Shown: positions 27,117 through 35,936 of the stretch, piece by piece
Position numbering within the stretch: the stretch's first letter is position 1
Layout of the letters: each line of letters opens with the position of its first letter
Position numbers and translations under genes: made by a program
From: Blastopirellula sp. J2-11
GTDB lineage: Bacteria; Planctomycetota; Planctomycetia; Pirellulales; Pirellulaceae
Reading direction: 5' to 3'
Assembly (NCBI RefSeq): GCF_024584705.1
Contig: NZ_CP097384.1
Coordinates: forward strand, 1,426,001-1,490,000
Length of the DNA stretch: 64,000 bases
The notes under the pieces: generated by a model
Seen by the model: the letters and a program-made list of their open reading frames with translations, nothing else
Told to the model about the DNA's origin: nothing
Databases searched by the model: none

Positions 27117-28437
27117 TTGTGGCACGGACCTACGGAATTACCGATACCACTTCGGCTACGTGACACGAGGGCATTTTGCGCATTGCCTAATGACGAACCG
27201 ACCTTGGCACATTAGGGAGCTCTCGTGATCTCAACTGAGCTCTCAAGTATACGAATCCCCAAGTGGTGATCACAAAGACTGCTGAAAGGAAAAAAGTTCG
27301 ATTGCGATTTTCCTAGCCCAGCACCAGCACAAAATGAGGTGGCGTGCGAAATGGAGTCGCCCTCAGAGTTAAAAATGGTTGGTTCAGGAGACCGCCGATG
27401 CGAAGATATAAAAATCTCGATCACGACGTCGCAATACCAGTGAGTTCAAACGCCAATCCGTACAGTTGTGGCTGGAAACGCCGGCAGTTGCAAAGTGGCG
27501 ATCCCGTCGCCGAGGATGGGCCGGAAGTCAAGCATTGCGGCCAGTCTTGCTTTAGGCACGACACGTTATGTTACGCACCACCCATTTTTCGGCGGTCAGG
27601 TGCCTTAGCTCAACTAATGAGAAAAGACGTGGTGGCATTTCCGTCCAAATGTTTTTTCCGCCAGTTGAACACGAGAGGCCTCAGTTCGTGAGTGCAGCGG
27701 GAAGAGCCTTAGTATTATAGTATCGCAATCGCAAGCTCGTGCCGGCGTCTTGCCCAACAACATGCCGGGGAGACAAGGTTTGCTTCGAAACTAATGGAAA
27801 TGAAATCTCAGAAGGGGAAGATTCTATTGACCAAAAGCGTCCGATCTCGTTTTGCATCAGATATGAGTGAGAGCATTCTCCTCGAATGCGGCTGCACAGC
27901 CATCTCTCACAGCCATCTCTCACAGCCGTCTCTCACAGCCGTCTCTCACAGCCGTCTCTCACAGCCGTGTGTTTCTAACCGCGAACTCGGAGTGCTCGCG
28001 ACGCGCGCAAGTGAAAATTCATGTCAATCAAGACGAACCGCAATGCAATTGAGCTAAGAAATTTCAACCGCAAACATTGCCCTCAAAATGGCCCAATTTT
28101 AGCTCCAAAACGCGAAGACGCCTCATTGGTCACAAATCGTCTCGTAGGGCCTTAGGCGGCTAGATAGAGGCCTTCTCGGTCGAGCCAGGCTCGGGGAGCG
28201 GGATGGAATTGCACTCATAACGAAAAATCACACTCATAATGTCAGAATAGGGACGCCTCGCGAAACCGGGAAAGTTGAGCCACTAGGAAGGATGGGCAAT
28301 TAGTTTTTGCGGCTAACGGCAGCCATCTCGAAAGCAGCGCGGACTGATTTGTTTTTTTTCATTTCTTCTTCTCGAAGGGTGGCGACCTTCCTAGGGAGTC
28401 CGCCCTTCGCAGAAGATAGCGTAAGCTAATAACTTAA
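27117..28437. other. Gene-poor stretch between the attachment-like core and the IS1182-type element
   Basis: Open frames here (for example 27344-27691 on plus and 27681-27923 on minus) have no ribosome sites and no protein-like composition that I can defend. The one distinct structure is the 13-bp tandem repeat listed separately. Confidence 0.4.
27897..27969. repeat. 13-bp tandem repeat, five full copies and a partial
   Basis: The unit CAGCCRTCTCTCA repeats head to tail five times (27897-27961) and starts a sixth. The first two copies have A and the last three G at the variable position. The uninterrupted arrangement without spacers indicates slippage. The unit length is not a multiple of three, so it would shift frame in any coding context. 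Confidence 0.9.
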
Positions 28438-29814
28438 CAGGCTGCTGAAAAAGTCGGGTGGTTTGGTACACTACCGCCATCACTCGCAAGGAGCTTTTCA
28501 ATGCGTGGTCGGCCTGATCCTCAGTCGCAGATATTTTTTGTCATTGATGTCGAATCGCGGATTCGACCGAATCATCCGTTGCGCCCCCTGAAGAAGCGGG
28601 TCGATGCGATCCTGCGGTCGATGGACGCTCTTTTTGCCCAGGCGTACGACCGGACCGGGCGGCCGAGCGTTCCGCCGGAGCGGTTGCTCAAAGCGATGTT
28701 GTTGATGGCCCTCTATTCGCTTCGCAGCGAACGCCAATTGTGCGAGCGGATCGACACGGACTTGCTCTTTCGCTGGTTCCTTGACATGTCGCCCGAGGAA
28801 GCGGCGTTTGATCTGACCGTCTTCACCTACAACCGCCCGCGAATGGACCAGTTCGGAATCACCGCCAAGTTTTTCGAGGCCGTTCTAGAGCAGGCCATCG
28901 GCGCCGGCCTCTGCAGCGATGATCACTTCACCGTCGACGGCACGATCATCGATAGCTACGCGTCGATGAAGAGCTTTCGCCCCAAAGATGAAGATCCGAG
29001 CGATGACTCGGACGGTTCCAATTCGTTCAAGCCGCGCAACCCCAGCGTTGATTTTCACGGCAAAAAGCGGAGCAACGAGACGCACGCTTCCCGCACCGAT
29101 CCCGAAGCGAGGCTCTATTGCAAAGGTCGCGGCCAAGCGTCGCGGCTCGCCCACTTGGGTCACGTGCTGAGTGAAAATCGAAACGGTTTGATAGTGGAAA
29201 CCTGCGTGACCGAAGCGAACGGAACGGCCGAGCGAGACGCGGCGATTGCGATGATTCAAGGCTACAAGCAGAAGCATGGTCGCGGCCCCAAGACCGTTGG
29301 CGCTGATGCGGGCTACGACGCCGGCGAGTTCCTGATTCGCTTGGAACAAGAAGACGTGATTCCGCATGTCGCGATGCGATCCAAAGAGCCGACCGATCCA
29401 GCCACTGCCCGCGGCGATCGCAAAGCAGGGATTGAAGCTCGGGTCCGCATGCGAGCTCGTCAACAAACCATCGAGTACGTCGTAAGTCAACGCGTTCGCA
29501 AACGTGTGGAGGAGTGTTTCGGTTGGTGCAAGACAATCGCCGGCCTGGACCGCAGTCACTGGGTGGGGCGTTGGAAACTGCAACAGTACTTCGACGTGGC
29601 CGCTTCCGCTTACAACTTACTGCGACTAACAAAACTGCAGCCCACATCATGATGGAGGAGGAGAAAACCGCGTCCCGAGGGCCGCAAAACGGATCGCAAC
29701 CGCGATCCAACGCCAACCCAAAGCGTCCCAGGACAGCGATTCAGGGTCGTAGATTAAAAAACGACCCACGAAACGCTCTGCCCCAGCTCGTAGAAGCTGT
29801 TTTTCAGCAGCCTG
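28438..29814 (+). mobile_element. Complete IS1182/IS5-type element, 1377 bp
   Basis: Terminal inverted repeats CAGGCTGCTGAAAAA at 28438-28452 and its complement at 29800-29814 enclose one transposase gene. TTAA at 28434-28437 and 29815-29818 flanks both ends and fits a 4-bp palindromic target duplication as in the IS1182 group. The terminal sequence beginning 'GGCTGCTGAAAAA' is common in this family. Confidence 0.9.
28501..29652 (+). CDS. IS1182/IS5-type DDE transposase
   Basis: A 383-residue transposase with AGGAG before the ATG. An N-terminal helical DNA-binding part ('PPERLLKAMLLMALYSLRS') precedes the DDE domain: Asp in 'FTVDGTIIDSYAS' (about residue 142), Asp in 'TVGADAGYDAGEFL' (about 272), and Glu in 'RKRVEECFGWCKT' (about 340), followed by 'YFDVAASAYNLLRL'. 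Length and motifs are normal for the family, and the element ends are intact, so it may be active. Confidence 0.94.
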   Translation: MRGRPDPQSQIFFVIDVESRIRPNHPLRPLKKRVDAILRSMDALFAQAYDRTGRPSVPPERLLKAMLLMALYSLRSERQLCERIDTDLLFRWFLDMSPEEAAFDLTVFTYNRPRMDQFGITAKFFEAVLEQAIGAGLCSDDHFTVDGTIIDSYASMKSFRPKDEDPSDDSDGSNSFKPRNPSVDFHGKKRSNETHASRTDPEARLYCKGRGQASRLAHLGHVLSENRNGLIVETCVTEANGTAERDAAIAMIQGYKQKHGRGPKTVGADAGYDAGEFLIRLEQEDVIPHVAMRSKEPTDPATARGDRKAGIEARVRMRARQQTIEYVVSQRVRKRVEECFGWCKTIAGLDRSHWVGRWKLQQYFDVAASAYNLLRLTKLQPTS

Positions 29815-29847
29815 TTAATCTTTATGTTATAGGGGCCGGTTTTGGGC

Positions 29848-29948
29848 TCCAGAAGCCGTATCCTAAAGATTATGTTATACGCGCCTCAGCGAGCTGAGAG
29901 CAGTGCTTAATTACGTTTTCCCAATAACATAATCTTTAGGTTTCTGGA
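29848..29948. repeat. Long inverted repeat with perfect 17-bp arms, possible recombination site or cruciform
   Basis: Arms CCTAAAGATTATGTTAT at 29862-29878 and its exact complement at 29924-29940 face each other across 45 bases. Outside them a second pair, TCCAGAA at 29848-29854 and TTCTGGA at 29942-29948, is also perfectly inverted. Inside lies a small hairpin (CTCAG/CTGAG, 29885-29898). The IS1182-type element ends just 33 bp away, and the bases right after it (TTAATCTTTATGTTATA) resemble a worn copy of one arm. Confidence 0.7.
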
Positions 29949-31754
29949 CACCAAAAAAGCACTATTTTGAACCCGATTTCGTACACAATATCGCCCCCGA
30001 GAACCATTACGGCTGCTGCCCCAGTCTACCCAGACTGCCATTCTCAAGAAAATCGGCGATCCTTAGCAAGCCAACCAATTCGCTGCAAAACGATCCGGAG
30101 CTAAATCGCCAACTTGAATCGTTTTCACGTTGGAACTTGAATCTGCCTACGAACAAGTCTTCGTTGATCAATCCGACGCGTTCCTCTGAACTTTGACATA
30201 AACTTGGGGGGCATTCCACACTTCCCAACTGGATGATGTACACCAATATTGCCGAAGCTGACTGTTTGTCGCGTGATCCGTGAAATGCTGCGTCCATTGT
30301 CATTGATTACTGATTGGTAGATAGAAACCGATTCGAAACAGCCGCCGCAATACTTAAACTTTCCATCAGTAAACATTTAGAATGATTGCTGCTCAGAGCA
30401 AGACGGCAGCAACACCAATGCCAGCTGGAATGCGACGTCAATCTCAAACGTGACGTAACCTAACTTCGCGAGACAAAGAACACAAATTTGTCCATACGAT
30501 TGCCTCGCCAGATCCGCGTGCGATACCGAGATCCTATGCTCCAAAATGGTCAGATAATGCGTGGGAACAAATGGATGAACCGCCAATTCCAAATTAAGCC
30601 GCGATGAAACTATGCCTCTAAAGACCGAAGTCGCACCGACAGGGTTTCGCCGTAAGACCTGACTGCCAATCAATCTCCAGCGACATTCCACTCACATGGC
30701 TCAAGCAAGCCCGTGACTCACCTGGGTAGATACCAATCACCATGGCCATCCATTTGCCGAGACGCGCGGCTCGACTTAATTGAACTGAGCACTTCATTCT
30801 GATACCCCGCCCTCCTCGAATTGCCGGCATGGATCGATCCGTCGCGTACCGAGCTTGTCGTCATCTGAAAGATGCCAGCCTGATCTCGGTATGCCGTCAC
30901 CAAGACAGTAGCCCGCCGATTCGCCTTCTAATCCCCAGCAAACAGCAGCGGCTAGATAGGCCTTGATTGCGGGGAATGCGACCATGGGAAATGGCATATT
31001 TGAAGGGGCCGTGGTTCGTTGTTTCGGCCAAATCTGTGGCTCGATATGTCGGAACCAGTGCAAGGGTAGGCGCGATAAGGCGGAACGTCGCCTTCCCCTT
31101 CCATCGCGATATACGACGTAGTAATCAAAGGTCTTACCGCTGCGGGCCCTAGCATTTTCGCCAGGGCCTATGTAGTTCCCGAGGCCTGAAGTCTCTCCCA
31201 AAGAGCGAGCGATGATGAATCTCCGACTCGGAACCAAGGAGGGTCATTTTGCTCAAACCTGTGCGGGTACTTTTATCCAAATGACCATTTCGCATCGACG
31301 CAAGTCCGGACAATCTACGCTGTTGAACGGGCAAAGAACGGCTCTCAGGGCTCTGAGAGCCGCTGAACTCGGTTCGATCGTTTCCTCGATTTGGCTTGTA
31401 TGGAGTCGTTTTGCGCTAGCCGGTCTCGGGAGGGATGCGCTACCTATGTGCCTAATGTGCTAGTAATAAATGACTTAGCTCAAAGTTGGCACGGGACGAG
31501 ACTTCTTGCCAACGCTCCATTTTCGTTGAAATTGGTGGTAGCATTCCGCCGCTCGCAAAACCAACCACCACACGCCCAGGGGGTCTTGTTGAAATCGGGT
31601 CACGCAGACGCCAGGTTTTGCCAGTAGGTCGCCGACATCATCCCCTCGCTCGAATTGCGAAGCCCCCTTCGCTTTAGCCATTTGGTCGCCGAAAACTCCA
31701 GCTGGACATCGACAACTTCGACCCGTGATCGCTCCTTCCTCTCCGTTGATAGCT
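29949..31754. other. Long stretch without a supported gene; one strong hairpin
   Basis: About 1.8 kb without a gene I can defend. Minus-strand frames at 30007-30303 and 30125-30376 partly read like protein (for example 'ILVYIIQLGSVECPP') and could be worn coding remnants, but no family is recognisable. A perfect 10-bp stem with a four-base loop stands at 31339-31362 (arms CGGCTCTCAG/CTGAGAGCCG) without a T-run. Confidence 0.35.
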
Positions 31755-31795
31755 AAAAAAAATCGACCGCAGCCCGGCCTCCATCGGGCCGGGCT
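31755..31795 (-). terminator. Intrinsic terminator for the small minus-strand genes
   Basis: On the minus strand a very stable hairpin with arms AGCCCGGCC and GGCCGGGCT (31771-31795) is followed, after a short GC spacer, by eight T's (31755-31762). It lies 50-90 bases beyond the stop at 31845 and should end the transcript of the two small genes. Confidence 0.7.
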
Positions 31796-31844
31796 GTTGA
31801 GATGATCGACGCTTTCAGTGGCCGGCAACAGGCTCTATCAATTC

Positions 31845-32048
31845 TTATTTACGATGCTTGCGGCTCCCGCAACTTCCCGGCTTGCCGCCAGTCCCAGGCG
31901 TGCCGGGGCCATCAATGCTCGTCAACACATAAGCGACGGCTAGCCAAATCATGAACGTCACCGGGCCAGCGTGGATGGCCGCGATCACGCAGGCGACTGC
32001 GAACCAGCCGAGGAACCGATGGATCGCATCTTGGTAATCTGATTCCAT
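31845..32048 (-). CDS. Small two-helix membrane protein of the element backbone
   Basis: A 67-residue protein from the ATG at 32048, supported by GGAG seven bases upstream; the open frame continues upstream but overlaps the neighbour. Two hydrophobic helices ('FLGWFAVACVIAAIHAG' and 'VTFMIWLAVAYVLTSI') are followed by a Gly/Pro-rich and basic tail 'GGKPGSCGSRKHRK'. A broken homologue lies at 19525-19657, so the gene family is carried more than once by these elements. Function unknown. Confidence 0.7.
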   Translation of the reverse strand: MESDYQDAIHRFLGWFAVACVIAAIHAGPVTFMIWLAVAYVLTSIDGPGTPGTGGKPGSCGSRKHRK

Positions 32049-32091
32049 TTGTGCTCCGCGGGGGCTTGGTAGAGCGGTTGGCGAGGGACCT

Positions 32092-32316
32092 TCAATCCGC
32101 TTCGCAAGCAAACAAGTCCGCCAGGGAAACTGCGACCGGAAACGGCTGACCGAGTCCGGCGTCGTCCCAGTCAATGATCTGGGTGGCGACATCATCCGGT
32201 TCGGGATCGAAGTTCACGTCGAAGGGATCCGCGAGTGAAAAGCCGCGGCGGCGGATTTCGGCCAAGTCTTCGCCAGTAGCGCTGGACACGGCTCGTGCGA
32301 TTTCAGTTTGGGTCAT
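32092..32316 (-). CDS. Small acidic hypothetical protein
   Basis: A 74-residue protein preceded by AAGGA. The opening 'MTQTEIARAVSSATGEDLAEIRRRGFSLADP' is of a kind I associate with small hypothetical genes of planctomycete elements; the rest is acidic ('FDPEPDDVATQIIDWDDAG'). It lies 43 bp ahead of the small membrane-protein gene and probably shares its transcript. It may be a helix-turn-helix-like or adaptor protein; no function is known to me. Confidence 0.7.
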   Translation of the reverse strand: MTQTEIARAVSSATGEDLAEIRRRGFSLADPFDVNFDPEPDDVATQIIDWDDAGLGQPFPVAVSLADLFACEAD

Positions 32317-32423
32317 GGGGAACGTATCCTTAAGGAGATAATGAACAGAGCCACTTGCATCGGCGACAGCGATTCAAGCGGTAGCCAGCGACACTCTGTC
32401 GCGTGCATTGGGGGGCACAGAAA

Positions 32424-33041
32424 ATGTTGAAGATCGAAATTACGGGCTCCGCGATCGGCGGAGAAGACGCAAAAGAAGCCCTGTGGGTCGATGAGATCGT
32501 CAGCGCAAGTGATCTAGCCAACGTGTCTTTGACATTCCGACTGGAACCTTATCGAAACGTCGATCTGGACAATCTTGTCCGGCCTGCGATGCGAGCTCTG
32601 AAGAAGTCGGGCTTTTACCAGAGTGGGTTTCCCGAGTTGAACTCGATTACGGCATCGAAACTGGTCGGCCAGCCGATCGGAGTGACCATCGAATCCGGTA
32701 TTCAGTTAATCCCAGAGGGAAAGTTGCTCTCCGTCGAGTCGGACCACATTCCGCCGTCAGACCCAACCTTTGCCTGGAAATCAGAATGGACCGCGGCCAT
32801 TCAAAAAGAATGGGACGTGCCAGTGATCTCCAAACCAATCTGGCTCGCCATCTCCACTACCAGCGTTCGCTCACTCGTCGATCTGATGAAACCGATCATC
32901 GATGGCCTAGAACCAGTGCTGGGACGAGATCCCGATGGTCGGAATAGGTTTTGTCCCAACGATCACTTGGTAAATTGGCTACAGATTCGACGAGTCTCAA
33001 GCGGTGCTGCGGTAAAGCTCGTTGCCGGCATGCTCAGCTAG
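32424..33041 (+). CDS. RusA-like Holliday-junction resolvase superfamily protein (tentative)
   Basis: A 205-residue protein from the ATG at 32424 (MLKIEITG...). The central segment 'YRNVDLDNLVRPAMRALKK' followed by 'FYQSGFPELNSITASKLVG' resembles the RusA core, where a D-x-D-N-L-x-K helix precedes a second acidic site and a Lys-containing strand. The acidic second site is weak here. RusA proteins resolve four-way DNA junctions and are often carried by phages and integrated elements. The C-terminal 110 residues are unassigned. It converges on the 83-residue gene, with stop codons overlapping by four bases. Confidence 0.5.
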   Translation: MLKIEITGSAIGGEDAKEALWVDEIVSASDLANVSLTFRLEPYRNVDLDNLVRPAMRALKKSGFYQSGFPELNSITASKLVGQPIGVTIESGIQLIPEGKLLSVESDHIPPSDPTFAWKSEWTAAIQKEWDVPVISKPIWLAISTTSVRSLVDLMKPIIDGLEPVLGRDPDGRNRFCPNDHLVNWLQIRRVSSGAAVKLVAGMLS

Positions 33042-33289
33042 ATTCGTGAAGCAGCTTCAAGCCAATTCTGACTCAGCCAGGCATGCTCGGCGGCGAGCGC
33101 CGCGATACGAGACTCAAACGGGCCTAACATCGGACCATTTACCGGCGATAGATCCGCTGTCCAATTTCCCTCTTCGGTCGGTTCTACATGCGAGCCACGA
33201 GCAATTGAGACTCGGCCGAGCTCCCGCAGCGGTAACGCCTCGTCGTAAATGCAACGGACATCGCCATTGCATGAGATAAGAAGTTGCAT
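33038..33289 (-). CDS. Small hypothetical protein of the element backbone
   Basis: An 83-residue protein: 'MQLLISCNGDVRCIYDEAL' leads into 'LGRVSIARGSHVEPTEEGNW' and 'DLSPVNGPMLGPFESRIAALAAEHAWL'. This series of motifs is, as far as I recall, conserved among small planctomycete element proteins of unknown function. It follows the 325-codon gene on the same strand by 12 bp, indicating an operon. No catalytic or metal-binding pattern is seen. Confidence 0.65.
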   Translation of the reverse strand: MQLLISCNGDVRCIYDEALPLRELGRVSIARGSHVEPTEEGNWTADLSPVNGPMLGPFESRIAALAAEHAWLSQNWLEAASRI

Positions 33290-33301
33290 CTTCGCGGCTC
33301 C

Positions 33302-34246
33302 TCATCGTGGGCGACGTAAAATATTGCGACGCGGACGATCAACGAGCAGGCCGTCCAGCGACGCCTGGACCGCGCCTAGTTGAGTGGCAACCTGGCTTCG
33401 CAGGGTGTCGTTATCTCGCAGTTGCTGCGGCTCGATTCCTGTGACAATCTGCCGTGCGCGGTCGACCAGTTCATCGAGCTGTGGGTTTGACCGCACATTG
33501 AGCTGGCGGAATCGCTCAAAGAACTCAGTCAGATTGCCGATCGCCGAGTCACGAAAGACTTTCGGCTTTCCATCGCCGTGGCCACTCAGGCGCTCGGCCA
33601 GATGATCGACCAGTCGGGCGATCTCCTCCAGAAAGGCCTGTTCGGCCAATTGAATCGCCTCATCGAATCGAGATTGCATCCGCCGACATTCCTGCTCGTA
33701 GAGCTCGGGATTCAGTTGACGCAGATAGTTCGGAGGCTCCACGCTTGGATAGTCGTGCTCGATGGCGAACATGCCGATCAACGAAGGTGGATAATCATCG
33801 GAATTGTAAAGCTCGCCCAGGCGACTTCGTGCTGCTTGGCGCAGGTCAGCGAAGTGGCGGTCGAGTTCAATCACCGCCTCGTCAAGCTCCTCCTTAAATT
33901 CGGCGATCCGAGTATCGAAATGTGCGATGGCGTCCTGTCGAATCAGACGGATGCCCGGTTCCGGAAAAGGAAGGCTCATTCCCTTCCAGTAATGCAACGC
34001 TTGGCCACGGATCGCCGTGACCGCTTTGAACGCGGGATGGGACGTATCGAGCAGTTTTTTGCCGGCGGAGAGAAACTTTCCCTCCGCGCCGAAGGAGTCC
34101 GCCGCTTGGTCACGTTGGTGCAAGCTGAGCGACTTTCGTACTCCGAGCCAGGTGAAACTGAGCCGGGCGGCTGCCATCGTTGACTGCAACCGTCCTGCGT
34201 GTGACTCCCGCGAGAGATCAACATCGGGATCCAGTATTGTGGTCAT
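33302..34246 (-). CDS. Hypothetical helical protein of the element backbone
   Basis: A 314-residue protein from the ATG at 34246 (MTTILDPDVDLSR...); eleven more codons are open upstream. It is strongly helical with heptad-like stretches ('RIAEFKEELDEAVIELDRHFADLRQAARSR' region, about residues 115-150; 'FDEAIQLAEQAFLEEIARL' near 215), so a coiled-coil structural or DNA-associated protein is likely. Proteins of this length and composition accompany the AAA/DUF1257 genes in other planctomycete elements to my recollection. It precedes the 83-residue gene in an apparent operon. Confidence 0.65.
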   Translation of the reverse strand: MTTILDPDVDLSRESHAGRLQSTMAAARLSFTWLGVRKSLSLHQRDQAADSFGAEGKFLSAGKKLLDTSHPAFKAVTAIRGQALHYWKGMSLPFPEPGIRLIRQDAIAHFDTRIAEFKEELDEAVIELDRHFADLRQAARSRLGELYNSDDYPPSLIGMFAIEHDYPSVEPPNYLRQLNPELYEQECRRMQSRFDEAIQLAEQAFLEEIARLVDHLAERLSGHGDGKPKVFRDSAIGNLTEFFERFRQLNVRSNPQLDELVDRARQIVTGIEPQQLRDNDTLRSQVATQLGAVQASLDGLLVDRPRRNILRRPR

Positions 34247-34375
34247 CCGGGATTCCTTTTCATTCGTGCATTGGGACAAGAAACAAAGGAAGCCGCACCA
34301 CTCTCTTTAAGAATGATGCGGCCGGAAAATTCGAAGCGGATTAACTGAGGCGCTCTCTTGAGTGCTCAATTATGG

Positions 34376-35230
34376 TTAGTTTGATTGCGGCATATCACCA
34401 CCGATGTCAGGCAATGAAAAATCGCGTCCTGGATATCTTTTGATGAGCTTGCTTTGCATCGCGATGACCTCATCCAGTAGGTCCATTTCACTGCGCAACA
34501 TTTCCTGAAAGTCTGCATACCATTGCGTGATTTCTGGCGGAAGCTGCTCTCTGGCTTCCACCGTCGATCTGTCCAGCCAATCCACGACGTCGCTCAGCGT
34601 CTGAATAGAAGACGGAGGTTTTTGTGAAAGAAATACGGAAATCGATCTTTGGAGCACCTTCAGCCTGCGTTCTTCAGATTCCAAAAGTCGCAGCGAAAAG
34701 GCGACGAGCTCCGGTTCAATTTTGGGTCCCGATCGTGATGACCAGTCGACGCCATCGATCTCCTTTTGCATTTCGAGCAAATGGGACTGGTAGTACGGCG
34801 ACTCATCGAAGTCAATGTTCAATGGGCGTCCGAATCGAGAATGATGTCGATTGAACACCGTCAAAGACCAGTAGTACGATTCGTTTACTCCGGCAAGTGA
34901 ATCGACATCCACAAGCGAGTTTGCTGCACTGGAAATTCCTAGCGATGGAGCAACGTGCTCCATAAACCAGCTACATGCCTCGGTTAATTCCATAATAATA
35001 TGGCAAACAATCGCCAAAAAAGCGGCAAGGCAGATGAGCGGAAGAAAGACAACATTCGTCAGCAGGCCGAATGGCCATGCCAAAACGGCTAAGATCAGCA
35101 AACCGATCGTGAACGAAATTCCAGGCGCGCGACTAATCAGATTGTGTATTTTCCACCCCAGACTATTCCAATCGATTGAGAATCTTGAGATTTTTGAATT
35201 TGATGCTGACGAATTGTGACCGAGATTCAT
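34376..35230 (-). CDS. Hypothetical inner-membrane protein with two transmembrane helices
   Basis: A 284-residue protein. After a polar 35-residue start, two hydrophobic helices lie at about residues 38-60 ('ISFTIGLLILAVLAWPFGLL') and 62-85 ('VVFLPLICLAAFLAIVCHII'). The remaining 200 residues are soluble and helical. It is divergent from the XRE-type regulator gene 118 bp away, whose promoter region it shares. No known family. Confidence 0.6.
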   Translation of the reverse strand: MNLGHNSSASNSKISRFSIDWNSLGWKIHNLISRAPGISFTIGLLILAVLAWPFGLLTNVVFLPLICLAAFLAIVCHIIMELTEACSWFMEHVAPSLGISSAANSLVDVDSLAGVNESYYWSLTVFNRHHSRFGRPLNIDFDESPYYQSHLLEMQKEIDGVDWSSRSGPKIEPELVAFSLRLLESEERRLKVLQRSISVFLSQKPPSSIQTLSDVVDWLDRSTVEAREQLPPEITQWYADFQEMLRSEMDLLDEVIAMQSKLIKRYPGRDFSLPDIGGDMPQSN

Positions 35231-35348
35231 GACTTGCTCCTCTGCGACAGGTCTAAATCAAAAAACGCCCACCTAAATCGGGCCAAGCTATGCCAATGAT
35301 ACGCATAGTCCGTGGCTTTATGGTAGTCATTATCGCCAAATTAGCGAC

Positions 35349-35570
35349 ATGGCGAAAAAAGCAGATATTCTGATCAGGTTTGGCGAGCGAGTCCGTGAAC
35401 TGCGTGCCGAACGGGGCTACTCGCAGGAGGCGTTTGCTCATATCTGCGAACTCGACCGCACCTACGTTGGTGGGATCGAGCGTGGGGAGAGAAATCTAGC
35501 GCTTCGTAACATCGAGCGGATTGCAGAATCGCTCGGCGTTTCGATCTCCGAACTGATGAAGGGGCTCTAA
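35349..35570 (+). CDS. XRE-family helix-turn-helix regulator
   Basis: A 73-residue single-domain protein that is almost wholly a Cro/CI-type HTH: '[39 protein letters not shown]' spans helices 1-4, with the recognition helix at '[11 protein letters not shown]' and the conserved tail '[19 protein letters not shown]'. Such short XRE proteins resemble restriction-modification controller (C) proteins and often control mobile elements. A short dyad (TCGC...GCGA) just before the start could be its operator. It is divergent from the membrane protein at 35230. Confidence 0.85.
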   Translation: MAKKADILIRFGERVRELRAERGYSQEAFAHICELDRTYVGGIERGERNLALRNIERIAESLGVSISELMKGL

Positions 35571-35601
35571 CCCCAGCTCGGAAGGCCGGTTACGCGCCGG
35601 C

Positions 35602-35892
35602 TCAGTACAACACGACCGCAATTTTGGAGGTCAGCGGCGAGCCCACAATTGGAGGCGGCGCTGCTTGGATTTGGTTTCTAACTACTGTTTGCGTGTCGCC
35701 GTCGAGGACTAGATAGCCGATTTGCAGCGTTTCCAGGTCTCGAATCAGCTCGGCGATTTCCACAGCGTCGAGTGACGCCGCGTCATCCGCACCAAAGTAG
35801 GCCGTGGTTGCCGACGTTCCATGCGGCGTCATCTCTTCACGCCAGTAGCGGAGCGCAGCACGGATTGTGGCTAAATGGCGATGGTCGAGCAT
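35602..35892 (-). CDS. Small hypothetical protein next to the Ycf46-like ATPase
   Basis: A 96-residue protein with two predicted helices ('LATIRAALRYWREEM', 'VEIAELIRDLETLQIGYLVL') and a loose Pro-rich C-terminus. It begins 44 bp after the stop of the AAA ATPase on the same strand, so it is probably the last gene of the DUF1257/DUF2997/AAA operon. No named family is recognised. Confidence 0.6.
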   Translation of the reverse strand: MLDHRHLATIRAALRYWREEMTPHGTSATTAYFGADDAASLDAVEIAELIRDLETLQIGYLVLDGDTQTVVRNQIQAAPPPIVGSPLTSKIAVVLY

Positions 35893-35936
35893 TCGCTGTT
35901 TGCCCTTAGTTCAATTGATCACGGTACAAGGGTCGC

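Noticed and set aside
27093-27180. Functional tRNA gene on the minus strand
   Set aside because: T-loop and D-arm-like pieces are visible, but the T stem does not pair and no acceptor 5' strand matches; I keep only the attachment-like core.
27897-27969. CRISPR array
   Set aside because: The 13-bp units follow each other directly with no spacers, and no cas gene is present.
28885-29716. Long minus-strand open frames inside the IS1182-type element
   Set aside because: They mirror the transposase codons and show no independent features.
30794-31237. Coding gene on the minus strand (147 codons)
   Set aside because: Composition is not protein-like, no ribosome site, no recognisable domain, and overlapping frames are equally open.
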